From Lachnospiraceae bacterium UBA3689 (GTDB lineage: Bacteria; Bacillota; Clostridia; Lachnospirales; Lachnospiraceae): a stretch of 44,420 nucleotides of DNA. The notes under the pieces are model-generated. The model searched no databases, had not been told where the DNA came from, and saw only the letters and a program-made list of their open reading frames with translations. The position numbers and the translations under genes are program-made. Location: NCBI GenBank assembly GCA_002371465.1, contig DFIU01000019.1, positions 1-44,420 of the forward strand. Direction: 5' to 3'. Each line of letters starts with the position of its first letter. Positions within the stretch are counted from its first letter, which is position 1. Shown piece after piece: positions 12,646-21,054 of the stretch.

Positions 12646-13470
12646 TTATAATCCTGCAAAGAGGCGGATCTTTTCCGCCGCATAGACCTTGACCGCGTGC
12701 AATTCATAGGGGATCGCCTGGCTCTTCATGCGGATTCCATCGTTGTAAGCCTGGATGTCCCCCTGAAAGCAGGCAAGATTGATGTCCGTAAAGATATCGA
12801 TCTTGCTGATTCCGCTTGCAATAGCTTCCCGGACGGTCTTATCGGACAGCCCCGATCCTCCATGCAGGACGAGCGGAATTTTGACTGCCTCCGCAACCTT
12901 TTTAATCCGGTCGTAATCCAGGCTGGGCTGGGTCTTGTATTCCCCATGAGCCGTGCCGACGGCAACCGCCAGCGCATCCACCTTGGTCTTGCGGACAAAC
13001 TCCTCCGCCTGTTCCGGAACGGTATAGGCATACGTTCCATCCGCTTCATCCGCGGTCGGCGTATGTCCCAGTTCCGCCTCCACACTGGCTCCGAACGCGT
13101 GCGCGACATGAGCAAGCCCGGCAACCGCAAATTCATTCTGGTCGAGCGGGTCCTGAGACCGGTCATAGTTGACGGAAGTAAATCCCAGCCTTAACGCCTC
13201 CGCGCACCGGTCGACGGAAAATCCGTGATCAAAGTGTACCGCCACCGGAACAGAGGCATTTTCCGCCATGGGAAGAACAAATGCCGCAAAATCCTGCATC
13301 GAGCAGATATCGAGCTGATCTTCCTCAATTCCCAGTACGACAGGAACTTTTGCCTCTTCAGCCGCGTCAATAACGCCCCGCGCCATTCCCCTGGTCAGAA
13401 CATTGAACTGACCTACGCAGGTCTTCTTCTGTCTGGCAGGCTCTAAGATATACTTCAAATTCGCCAGCAT
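12646..13470 (-). CDS. Class II fructose/tagatose-bisphosphate aldolase family protein
   Basis: A 274-residue zinc-dependent aldolase of the FbaA/GatY/KbaY family. The zinc and catalytic residues are visible: VHFDHG (Asp-His), SVEAELGHT (Glu), VGTAHGEYK (His), VLHGGSG (His and phosphate loop) and KIDIFTD near the C-terminus. The family cleaves fructose-1,6- or tagatose-1,6-bisphosphate to dihydroxyacetone phosphate and an aldehyde. The variant KIDIFTD, in place of the usual KxNVxTD, and the short length point to the ketose-bisphosphate aldolase subgroup, so the exact sugar is uncertain. A strong AGGAGGGG site precedes the ATG. A promoter (TTACCT 13546-13551, TATACT 13523-13528, 17-nt spacer) lies just upstream, so it is transcribed separately from the AICAR transformylase gene before it. 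Confidence 0.85.
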   Translation of the reverse strand: MLANLKYILEPARQKKTCVGQFNVLTRGMARGVIDAAEEAKVPVVLGIEEDQLDICSMQDFAAFVLPMAENASVPVAVHFDHGFSVDRCAEALRLGFTSVNYDRSQDPLDQNEFAVAGLAHVAHAFGASVEAELGHTPTADEADGTYAYTVPEQAEEFVRKTKVDALAVAVGTAHGEYKTQPSLDYDRIKKVAEAVKIPLVLHGGSGLSDKTVREAIASGISKIDIFTDINLACFQGDIQAYNDGIRMKSQAIPYELHAVKVYAAEKIRLFAGL

Positions 13471-13522
13471 TCGTCACCCCTCCTTTTCAAGCGATCAAGC
13501 GTCTCAAGTTCTTTCTAGTATC

Positions 13523-13551
13523 AGTATAGCCCATCCCAGGCAGAAAGGTAA
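13523..13551 (-). promoter_or_regulatory. Aldolase promoter
   Basis: TTACCT (13546-13551)-N17-TATACT (13523-13528) on the minus strand, about 50 nt upstream of the aldolase start. Confidence 0.5.
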
Positions 13552-13581
13552 GCCTGCGGCTGCCGATTCCGGGGATTTTCA

Positions 13582-14760
13582 TCAATGGTGGAAGAGTCTG
13601 ATTCCGGTAAATGCCATCGCCATGCCATAGCGGTCGCAGCACTTAATAACAGCGTCATCACGGACAGAACCGCCCGGCTCCGCGATATAGGAGACGCCGG
13701 ATTTTTTTGCCCGTTCGATGTTGTCGGAAAACGGGAAGAAGGCGTCGGACCCCAGGGAGACGCCGGTCTGCTGATCGAGCCACTCCCGCTTTTCCGCTTC
13801 GGTAAACACTTCCGGCCTGGTCTTAAAGATCCGCTGCCACTCGCCCTCCCGGAGGACGTCCTCATACTCCGGTCCGATGTAGACATCGATCGCGTTGTCG
13901 CGGTCCGGTCTGCGGATGCCGTCTGCAAAGGGCAGATTCAGGACCTTTGGATGCTGACGAAGCAGCCAGTTGTCCGCCTTGCCTCCCGCCAGGCGGACGC
14001 AGTGGACGCGGCTCTGCTGCCCTGCCCCGACTCCAATCGCCTGTCCGTCCTTAGCGTAGCAGACCGAGTTGGACTGGGTATATTTTAAGGTGATAAGGGA
14101 AATGATCAGGTCCCGCTTTGCCTCATCAGGAAGGTTCCGGTTCCTGGTGACGAGATTGGTGAGGAGGGATTCATCGATCTGCAGATCATTTCTGCCCTGC
14201 TCAAAGGTGATTCCAAAGACATCCTTATGCTCAAGCGCCTGGGGCTGATAGTCCGGATCGATCTGGATCACGGTATAATTTCCTTTTTTCTTCAGTTTCA
14301 AAATCTCAAGGGCTTCCTTAGAGTAACCCGGCGCAATCACACCGTCGGAGACCTCCCTCTTGATGATAGAAGCCGTCGATACATCGCACTCATCGCTCAG
14401 CGCGATAAAGTCTCCGAAGGAACTCATCCGGTCAGCGCCTCTGGCTCTTGCGTAGGCTGAGGCAAGCGGAGATAAGTCATCCATATCGTCGACAAAGTAG
14501 ATCTTCTTCAAGGTTTCGGTGATGGGCAGCCCGACTGCCGCTCCTGCCGGTGATACGTGCTTGAAGGAAGCTGCCGCCGGAAGCCCGGTCGCCCGCTTTA
14601 AATCACGGACCAGCTGCCAGCCGTTTAAGGCGTCCATAAAGTTGATATACCCGGCTTTTCCATTGATGACCTGAACCGGAAGCTCCCGTCCGTCATTGAC
14701 AAATATCCGTGCCGGTTTCTGATTGGGGTTGCATCCGTACTTCAGTGCAAGATCTTTCAT
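13582..14760 (-). CDS. purH: Stand-alone AICAR transformylase (PurH C-domain type)
   Basis: A protein of about 392 residues corresponding only to the formyltransferase half of bifunctional PurH. It transfers a formyl group from 10-formyl-tetrahydrofolate to AICAR, giving FAICAR. Visible features are ALKYGCNPNQKPA at the N-terminus, SFKHVSPAGAA with the catalytic Lys-His, and GVGAGQQSRVHC near the middle. EPGGSVRDDAVIKCCDRYGMAMAFTG (read in two halves) lies at the C-terminus. No IMP cyclohydrolase (MGS-like) domain precedes it: the start has AGGAG six bases upstream and the upstream DNA is non-coding. The missing cyclohydrolase step is supplied by the PurO-type gene at 18245-18958. I chose the second ATG (14760) for spacing; 14766 is the alternative. 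Confidence 0.9.
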   Translation of the reverse strand: MKDLALKYGCNPNQKPARIFVNDGRELPVQVINGKAGYINFMDALNGWQLVRDLKRATGLPAAASFKHVSPAGAAVGLPITETLKKIYFVDDMDDLSPLASAYARARGADRMSSFGDFIALSDECDVSTASIIKREVSDGVIAPGYSKEALEILKLKKKGNYTVIQIDPDYQPQALEHKDVFGITFEQGRNDLQIDESLLTNLVTRNRNLPDEAKRDLIISLITLKYTQSNSVCYAKDGQAIGVGAGQQSRVHCVRLAGGKADNWLLRQHPKVLNLPFADGIRRPDRDNAIDVYIGPEYEDVLREGEWQRIFKTRPEVFTEAEKREWLDQQTGVSLGSDAFFPFSDNIERAKKSGVSYIAEPGGSVRDDAVIKCCDRYGMAMAFTGIRLFHH

Positions 14761-14895
14761 TTCCATCTCCTTTTCTCTTTGCCTGGCGACAAGCCACTTG
14801 ACGATAGTAGAAAAAAACCCGAGAAATGCTAACTGGTCGGACCTGCTAATATTCCGACTATTTAAGAATAGCGATTTTAAGGGGGAATTGCAATC

Positions 14896-17460
14896 CTAAC
14901 AGCCATGATAGTTCCCAGTATTCTCAATCTTCTTCACCAGGAGTGGAACAAGAATTGTCAGCGTAAAGAGCAGACCCAGCATCGTCCAAAATACCGAAGT
15001 CGGGAAGGCATAGACAAAATAAGGAAGGCCCATCTTAATCAGCCTGCCTGCCAGATGGAGCAGCCAGATGCCTACCGTGGATAGGAGCAGCAGAAGGCTA
15101 ACAAAGTAGAACAACCCCTTTAGCATAGAGGCTTTCGTCAGCTCCTTTCTGGTAACTCCCAGACAGTGCAGCAAGTGATTTTCCTGCCGGTTTCTGACAG
15201 GTTCGGATAACAGAGCAGATAAAAAGACCATGATCCCCAGGACAAGACAGACTACACTGATGCCGCCCATCGCCATACAGCTGAAGTTGATGTATGCCCG
15301 GTTGTCCGCCAGCAGATCCGACTTGGCTTTATATTCCAGTAAATCGAGATTTGATAAGCCCTTTTTCATCGCATTACGGTAATTTTCATCCCTGATCCAG
15401 GCAGCAAGCTGCTTTTTAGAGCGGTCTTCCAGCTTTGGGCCCGTGCTGAAGCTTACGGACAGCACCTGTTCCCGCATAAATTCCTCCAACCACCGGTAGG
15501 TGTCCGGCGTAACCGCCAGGACAAGAGTATTCTCGCCGTCCCAAGCCATTGATATCTTCGGAGACCCTCGTTTCGTCATGTCGGCATAACCGGCAAGCAC
15601 CAACTGCCCCGACCGATAGCGGTCCACTTCCGCTCCATCCGGCAGGGTATCATAGACCGGTATTCTTCGCCCCAGATTCGCTTGGGCGATCTCCTGGGAA
15701 TCCGCATACTGAAGATGCTTACTGAGGACAATTGCGCCGCCTCGCTGCATCAGGGCGGACTCATCCACCTTATTTCCTGAAGCCACCTCCATCTGACACA
15801 ATTTTTTAAGAGTAGTCTTAGCCACGGGCTGAATGACAATCTGCGTATTCTGATCTTGCTTCATGACGCCCAATACACTATTTTCATCCGTATCAAGACT
15901 TGGCAAATAACCCTTGACCCTATCCACCTTTTTCCAGGGCGCGTCCACTTGCTTATGCAGGATATCGATAAAGTCCTTATCAAGCAGCTGATTAGATTCC
16001 CCTTCCTGCAAGTTTTCCCGCATATAGGTGCAGGACTTCTGCGTAACGCGGACCGTAAAATCAGGAACAGAGGAAAAGGCATTCCGGTAATCCGCGCCTT
16101 GCGCCAGGGAAATCGAGATCAGTGCGGTTACGCATCCGATAAACAAACAGATGATTGTGCGAATTACCTTTTTCTTTTCCTGGTAAATGCGCATGACCGC
16201 AATTTGCAGTGGGATGGATCGGCTGTATCTAAATTTGGCTTTCCTAGCCGGAGACGTACTTTTCCCCTTTTCCCCCAAATAAGACATGGCAGAAAGGGGC
16301 GAGACGGACGTGACCTGCTTTTGTACCAAGGCACACGGAAGGGCAAGAGACACCAGGATAAGTAAGAGGACAAAAAGGAAAATCCCGACATCCACCCTTA
16401 AGTCCGGCTGAAGCACAGCTATCCGGTTGTGATCAGATGTAATCCGACTGCTTAAGAAAAATGTAAAAAAGCAGAAGCCTTCTCCAGCTGCACAGGATAT
16501 CAGTCCGCTCTTAAGGGCATCCCGTTTCAAAACGGTCCGAAACTGATGGTTACTGACCCCCAGCACTTTCATCAAGCCCCAGAACCGGATATGTTCTTTA
16601 TATGCGGCGCTCATCATCTGATTGATCAGAAAAAAGGTCAGCAGGCAGATGACAAGAAAGAGGATCGCCGTAAGCTCCATGCCGCCAGCCAGATCGACCA
16701 GAGCCTTCCGCAGCGCCGAGTCGGTAGAGGTGCTTTGAATCAGCTGGTCCGGCAGGATGCGTGAAACCACCTGGTCCATCTCATCTTCACTCAGAAAGGG
16801 ATTGGTCAGCTCAAGGAGTAAGGTACAGGGGAAATTGCCGATATTTCCCTCCTCCTTGGTCTGAGCCGGCAAGTAGACAAGGGAAGAATCGGACAAGGCG
16901 TCGTAATAACCAGACAGTCTGAAGGACTGTCTCCCTGTTCCCGGCTCATGAAAGAGGTCCTTCCAATAAAAATCTGCAGAAACAGTCATGCCGATCTTGG
17001 GCTGCTTAATTCCTAGATATCTTAGCGTCTCGGTTGAGAGCAGAACTTCGGACCTGTTTTGGGGATAAGTCCCATAGAAATGAAGAAAGGCGGGCTGGAT
17101 CATCGTCCCAAAAGTGGCTGGATCGGTATAGACACACCTGGCATATACCTGTTCGTGGTCCGCAAACGTACCAAGATCATAAATCCTGCCGATTTTCCTG
17201 ACCTCTGCCGATCCCGAAAAGGCTGCCTCCGCCGCAGCATTCGCCTGATCAAGCTCAACCTGAGTCGTATTTCCATGCTCTTCAATATTTTTTGTCATGG
17301 AAGAGGTGATTCTTGACGCGGACAGCTTCAACACCAGCGTCAGTAATATGACGCTGATTAGAATTATTCCCCTTAAAAGAAGCCGATACCATCTGTTTTT
17401 TCTTTTATACGCCTGATCGACAAGGTCTTCCCGCACTGTCTTCTGCAATAATTCTTCCAT
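14896..17460 (-). CDS. FtsX-type ABC transporter permease
   Basis: A large (about 854-residue) permease. There is one N-terminal span (LLLRGIILISVILLTLVLKL), then a long extracytoplasmic domain. Three spans follow in the first FtsX block (around 260-400), then a second extracytoplasmic domain, and three C-terminal spans (around 705-840) in the second FtsX block. This two-block layout is that of LolC/MacB or BceB-like exporters acting on lipoproteins or peptides. The start at 17460 overlaps the ATPase gene by 56 nt; an upstream ATG at 17505 is also possible. No histidine kinase/response regulator pair is adjacent, unlike typical BceAB modules. Confidence 0.8.
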   Translation of the reverse strand: MEELLQKTVREDLVDQAYKRKNRWYRLLLRGIILISVILLTLVLKLSASRITSSMTKNIEEHGNTTQVELDQANAAAEAAFSGSAEVRKIGRIYDLGTFADHEQVYARCVYTDPATFGTMIQPAFLHFYGTYPQNRSEVLLSTETLRYLGIKQPKIGMTVSADFYWKDLFHEPGTGRQSFRLSGYYDALSDSSLVYLPAQTKEEGNIGNFPCTLLLELTNPFLSEDEMDQVVSRILPDQLIQSTSTDSALRKALVDLAGGMELTAILFLVICLLTFFLINQMMSAAYKEHIRFWGLMKVLGVSNHQFRTVLKRDALKSGLISCAAGEGFCFFTFFLSSRITSDHNRIAVLQPDLRVDVGIFLFVLLLILVSLALPCALVQKQVTSVSPLSAMSYLGEKGKSTSPARKAKFRYSRSIPLQIAVMRIYQEKKKVIRTIICLFIGCVTALISISLAQGADYRNAFSSVPDFTVRVTQKSCTYMRENLQEGESNQLLDKDFIDILHKQVDAPWKKVDRVKGYLPSLDTDENSVLGVMKQDQNTQIVIQPVAKTTLKKLCQMEVASGNKVDESALMQRGGAIVLSKHLQYADSQEIAQANLGRRIPVYDTLPDGAEVDRYRSGQLVLAGYADMTKRGSPKISMAWDGENTLVLAVTPDTYRWLEEFMREQVLSVSFSTGPKLEDRSKKQLAAWIRDENYRNAMKKGLSNLDLLEYKAKSDLLADNRAYINFSCMAMGGISVVCLVLGIMVFLSALLSEPVRNRQENHLLHCLGVTRKELTKASMLKGLFYFVSLLLLLSTVGIWLLHLAGRLIKMGLPYFVYAFPTSVFWTMLGLLFTLTILVPLLVKKIENTGNYHGC

Positions 17461-18115
17461 CCTCGATATGCAAGATCCGATCCGTAAGCGAAGCAAATTC
17501 CTCATTGTGGGTCACCATCAGAACGGTCATCCCCTGTTCCCTGACGGCAGCTCGGAGCAACTGCATCAGCTCCCTTCCATTAGCGGAGTCCAAACTGCCC
17601 GTCGGTTCATCCGCAAGCAAAAGAGCAGGCTTTGCCAGCATCGCCCGCGCGATTGCCACCCTTTGCCGCTGTCCGCCCGACAGGTCATCCGGCAGTTCCA
17701 TTAACTTATCTTCGATATGCAGCTGCCGGGCAAGCGTTCTTACCTCGTCAATCTCAAACTCTTTTTTGGCAAGCCAGGCGGAAAAGCAGATGTTTTGAAA
17801 GACGTTCAGGGATGGGATCAAGTTGTCATTTTGAAAAATGAACCCAATGTGTTCCCTTCTGAATCTCGTTCGTTCCTCTTCACTTAAGGAACTGATCCGA
17901 ACCCCGTCTACCACAACAGAACCGGACGCCGGTGTAATTAGACCGCCGATCGTATTTAGGAGCGTGGTCTTCCCGCTGCCGGACACGCCCACAATCGATA
18001 CAAATTCTCCTTTATTAATCGCTGCATTTACGCAGTGAAGAGCCCGAAAAACAATCTTTCCACTGGTAAAGTCAACCGACAGGGATTCCGTTTTAACAAG
18101 AATATTTTGATCCAT
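17405..18115 (-). CDS. ABC ATPase (LolD/MacB-like)
   Basis: This 236-residue ATPase has Walker A (GVSGSGKTTLLNTIGGL), Q-loop FIFQNDNLIPSL, signature LSGGQRQRVAIARA, Walker B LLLADEPTGSLD and switch MVTHNEEFA, all characteristic of the MacB/LolD/BceA group that partners FtsX permeases. The typical SLSEEERTRFRREHIGF loop is present. It is the first gene of a two-gene operon with the large permease, which begins inside its 3' end. The binding site is poor (AGAAGAC region). What it moves is unknown. Confidence 0.88.
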   Translation of the reverse strand: MDQNILVKTESLSVDFTSGKIVFRALHCVNAAINKGEFVSIVGVSGSGKTTLLNTIGGLITPASGSVVVDGVRISSLSEEERTRFRREHIGFIFQNDNLIPSLNVFQNICFSAWLAKKEFEIDEVRTLARQLHIEDKLMELPDDLSGGQRQRVAIARAMLAKPALLLADEPTGSLDSANGRELMQLLRAAVREQGMTVLMVTHNEEFASLTDRILHIEDGRIIAEDSAGRPCRSGV

Positions 18116-18204
18116 ACTACTGTCTTCTCATTTTTTCAGTTTCACGCTCATGATCTGTCATATCCAGCAATTAATTTATATTTACGCTTAATTTATTTTA
18201 CTAA

Positions 18205-18240
18205 AAGTCAAGAAAAAGAAAAGCGAGCTTTCGCCCGCTT
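18205..18240 (-). terminator. Terminator of the XRE-purO unit
   Basis: On the minus strand AAGCGGGC, loop GAAA, GCTCGCTT, then TTCTTTTTCTT. The stem occupies 18221-18240, four bases after the purO stop codon. Confidence 0.85.
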
Positions 18241-18244
18241 CCTC

Positions 18245-18958
18245 TCACTGATTCTTATTCACAATTCTGGTCTCAAATTTCCCTGTTTCAAGGTCAATGA
18301 AACGGGTAAATAAGGACACTTTGTTCTCTTCATTCAAAGCCTTCCAGACAAGGTCTGTAAAGCCATCCAGATCATTGGGAATCGCAACCTTGATCGGCTC
18401 GCCTTCAAAGCTTGGGAGCGGCGTTCCGTCGTCGATGTAGGTGCTGATAAAATGGCCCTCGCCCGCGAGCGCCGGGTTATAGGTGAAGGTATAGCGCCTG
18501 GCTGAATCCGGTCGGTTATCCGCGCTCTTTAAGATTGAGATCTTGTAGGAAAATTCCCCCTCCTCCACATGGAGCAGGCCGGAAATGCGGGGCGTATAGT
18601 TGGGTCCGTCCGGTTCAAAGGTTCGGCTTAAGAGGCTCTCCTCAAAGGTCAGCCCTGCCCTAAGTCCTTCATAAACCGTATCCGTCTGGTCCCCGTTCGT
18701 GACGATCGTATCCGGTCCCAGGACCCGGACCGGGGCGTAGATGATAAGGCTGGGATCTTCCAGCTTCGATTCGTCAAATGCCCTGGTACGGATGCCGTCT
18801 CTGACGGTCTCAAAGATGCGGTTTCTGGAATTGGAACTTCTGCCCATAATAAAATAGGCGACGACAGCGTGCCTGCCGTCATCGGACTTTCCGATCACAA
18901 TCCCTCTTCCAGGGTAAGCTTTTGCTTTCAGAATTGACTCCAGCTTCTGTATCTCCAT
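18245..18958 (-). CDS. purO: IMP cyclohydrolase, archaeal PurO type
   Basis: This 237-residue protein matches the PurO (IMP_cyclohyd) family: YPGRGIVIGKSDDGRHAVVAYFIMGRSSNSRNR (read in two halves, residues 15-47), then DGIRTRAFDES, SLIIYAPVRVLG and NGDQTDTVYEG. PurO closes FAICAR to IMP, the last step of de novo purine synthesis. Most bacteria use the N-domain of PurH instead; here PurH lacks that domain, so the two genes complement each other. AGGAGGG precedes the ATG. It is 33 nt after an XRE regulator gene on the same strand, likely in one transcript, and is followed by a clear terminator. Some family members in Firmicutes are longer fusions; this is a single domain. Confidence 0.88.
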   Translation of the reverse strand: MEIQKLESILKAKAYPGRGIVIGKSDDGRHAVVAYFIMGRSSNSRNRIFETVRDGIRTRAFDESKLEDPSLIIYAPVRVLGPDTIVTNGDQTDTVYEGLRAGLTFEESLLSRTFEPDGPNYTPRISGLLHVEEGEFSYKISILKSADNRPDSARRYTFTYNPALAGEGHFISTYIDDGTPLPSFEGEPIKVAIPNDLDGFTDLVWKALNEENKVSLFTRFIDLETGKFETRIVNKNQ

Positions 18959-18991
18959 GCCCTTAGGCCCTCCTTGGCTGATCGATCCTTT

Positions 18992-19210
18992 TTAGTTCCT
19001 TGCCTTCTTTTTCTCCGGTATCCGAAGGTATTCGATCGGCATACTGTAAAGAGAAGAGAGAGCGATCAGATCATTGTACTTGATATCTGTCGTGCCGCTC
19101 TCCCAATTCACGATGGTCTGCTTGGTCCGATGCATCTCATGCGCGACGTCATCCTGCGTCATATTCGCGTTCACGCGCGCAGCTTTTAAGCTTATCTTCG
19201 GCATTACCAT
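18992..19210 (-). CDS. XRE-family HTH regulator upstream of purO
   Basis: This 72-residue protein is almost only a Cro/CI-type HTH: SLKAARVNANMTQDDVAHEM, then RTKQTIVNWESGTTDIKY and LSSLYSMPIEYLRIPE. GAGGGGG lies seven bases before the ATG at 19210. It is the promoter-proximal gene of a two-gene unit with purO (33-nt gap). It could be an autoregulator of that unit, or simply lie in the same transcript. Nothing in the sequence shows a nucleotide-binding domain, so direct sensing of purines is unlikely. Confidence 0.85.
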   Translation of the reverse strand: MVMPKISLKAARVNANMTQDDVAHEMHRTKQTIVNWESGTTDIKYNDLIALSSLYSMPIEYLRIPEKKKARN

Positions 19211-19248
19211 GGTTCAACCCCCTCGATGGTCTTTAATCAATTATCAAT

Positions 19249-19277
19249 ACTGTAAAACATTTAACCTTTATTTTCAA
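19249..19277 (-). promoter_or_regulatory. Promoter of XRE-purO
   Basis: TTGAAA (19272-19277)-N17-TACAGT (19249-19254), about 40 nt upstream of the XRE start codon, with an A+T-rich spacer. Confidence 0.6.
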
Positions 19278-19455
19278 GTAAAATGCCTTCTGTCATAATT
19301 TCTTGATACTTTTTCATACCTTTGCTATTTTTTTGGTGTTCCTGCTAAATTTGTTGGTCAGCCCCCACTTTGGACAACGACAGCAGACTTTCTATCATCT
19401 TCTTCTCTTGGATAGTACCAGTCTCCTATCTGCCTCACCTTATAAACCGAATCAG

Positions 19456-19501
19456 CAAAAAAAGATACCCCTCTTGCCTGATATAAGCAAAAGGAGTATC
19501 T
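19456..19501 (-). terminator. guaB terminator
   Basis: AGATACCCCTCTTGC (19463-19477) and GCAAAAGGAGTATCT (19487-19501) pair with few mismatches. The minus strand then has a run of seven T. Confidence 0.9.
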
Positions 19502-19537
19502 GATAATTTTGCTTCAAGTTTTTAAACTGCTTTCCCA

Positions 19538-20992
19538 TCACTGGTCGACGGAGTAGTTAGGGCTCTCCTTGGTGATGTGGATATCGTGCGGATGGGATTC
19601 CTTAAGACCCGCGGAAGAAATCCTGACGAACTGAGACTTCTCATGCAGGGTCGGGATATCCCTGGCGCCACAGTAGCCCATACCGGACCGGATTCCGCCG
19701 ACCATCTGGAAAATGGTATCTTCAACGGAGCCCTTGTAGGCAACCCGTCCTTCGACGCCTTCCGGAACCAGTTTCTTGGCGTCTGCCTGAAAATACCGGT
19801 CCGCGCTGCCCGCCTGCATAGCGGCGATGGAGCCCATGCCCCGGTAGACCTTGAATTTTCTGCCCTGATAGAGTTCAAATTCGCCCGGTGCTTCGTCGCA
19901 GCCCGCAAAGAGGGAACCCATCATACAGACGTTGCCGCCTGCCGCAAGAGCCTTGGTCATATCGCCGGAATACTGGATGCCGCCGTCCGCGATGATCGGG
20001 ATGCCGTATTCCTTGGCGACGGAGTAGGATTCCATGACAGCGGAGATCTGCGGCACACCGATACCGGCTACGACCCGGGTTGTACAGATCGAGCCAGGTC
20101 CGATCCCGACCTTGACCGCATCCGCTCCGGCTTCGATCAGATCCTTTGTCCCCTGAGCTGTCGCGACATTTCCGACGATGACGTCGAGATCGGGGAAGGC
20201 AGCCTTGACTTCCTGGGTCGCGGTCAGAACATTTTTCGACTGACCATGGGCGGAGTCCATGACGATACAGTCGACCTGGGCATTGACCAGAGCCTGGACC
20301 CGGTCGAGGACATTGGAGGTAATGCCGACGGCAGCGCCGCAGAGCAGTCTGCCCTGGGTATCCTTGGCGGAATTGGGATATTTGATCTGCTTTTCAATAT
20401 CCTTGATGGTAATGAGACCCTTGAGATTTCCTTCGTCGTCGACAATCGGGAGCTTTTCCTTTCTCGCCTTGGCAAGAATATTTTTCGCCTCTTCCAGGGT
20501 AACGCCTTCTTTGGCGGTAATCAGCCCTTCCGACGTCATGCGGGACCGGATCGGCTGGGTCATATCGGTCTCAAACTTTAAGTCGCGGTTGGTGATGATG
20601 CCGACCAGCTTCTTGCCCTCGGTGATCGGAACGCCGGAAATGCGGTATTTATGCATGAGGCTTTCCGCATCTCCCAGGGTGTGGTCCGGGGAGAGATAGA
20701 AAGGATCGGTGATGACGCCATTCTCACTTCTTTTGACCATATCAACTTCGCCAGCCTGCTGCTCAATCGACATATTCTTGTGAATGATGCCGATGCCGCC
20801 TTGTCTTGCCATCGCGATCGCCATGCCATGTTCCGTGACTGTGTCCATTCCCGCGCTCATCATCGGAATGTTCAGACGAATATTCTTAGTCAGCCAGGTA
20901 CCGATGTCAATCATGTTGGGCGTGACTTCTGAATACTGGGGAACGAGAAGTACATCGTCAAACGTAATGCCGTCACCAATGATCGTTGCCAT
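19538..20992 (-). CDS. guaB: IMP dehydrogenase
   Basis: A 484-residue enzyme that oxidises IMP to XMP with NAD, the first committed step to GMP. FDDVLLVPQYSEV at the start, two CBS domains between about residues 95 and 205, the catalytic cysteine loop GIGPGSICTTRVVAGIGVPQ, the flap GMGSIAAMQAGS and a C-terminal SAGLKESHPHDI are all present and the length is standard. AGGAGG lies six bases before the ATG. The gene lies downstream (in genome coordinates, to the right) of the XRE-purO unit but is transcribed separately because of the terminator between. It ends the AICAR-to-XMP series found in this region. Confidence 0.97.
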   Translation of the reverse strand: MATIIGDGITFDDVLLVPQYSEVTPNMIDIGTWLTKNIRLNIPMMSAGMDTVTEHGMAIAMARQGGIGIIHKNMSIEQQAGEVDMVKRSENGVITDPFYLSPDHTLGDAESLMHKYRISGVPITEGKKLVGIITNRDLKFETDMTQPIRSRMTSEGLITAKEGVTLEEAKNILAKARKEKLPIVDDEGNLKGLITIKDIEKQIKYPNSAKDTQGRLLCGAAVGITSNVLDRVQALVNAQVDCIVMDSAHGQSKNVLTATQEVKAAFPDLDVIVGNVATAQGTKDLIEAGADAVKVGIGPGSICTTRVVAGIGVPQISAVMESYSVAKEYGIPIIADGGIQYSGDMTKALAAGGNVCMMGSLFAGCDEAPGEFELYQGRKFKVYRGMGSIAAMQAGSADRYFQADAKKLVPEGVEGRVAYKGSVEDTIFQMVGGIRSGMGYCGARDIPTLHEKSQFVRISSAGLKESHPHDIHITKESPNYSVDQ

Positions 20993-21054
20993 GTTTTCCT
21001 CCTTGGTCTCATGGGTATGAAATTATGCACTTAAGTGGGTATCTATGAAAATTC

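Larger units (their letters stand above)
19211..19537. other. 327-nt intergenic region between XRE gene and guaB
   Basis: This gap holds a minus-strand promoter for the XRE-purO unit (19249-19277) and the guaB terminator (19456-19501). The plus-strand reading frame of 66 codons inside it has no binding site and runs through the terminator, so I do not call it a gene. Nothing else is recognised. Confidence 0.6.

Noticed and set aside
19303..19503. 66-codon plus-strand open frame with a hydrophobic start
   Set aside because: No ribosome binding site, and it runs through the guaB terminator; more likely non-coding.
19577..20581. 334-codon plus-strand open frame opposite guaB
   Set aside because: Shadow of IMP dehydrogenase codons; no independent support.
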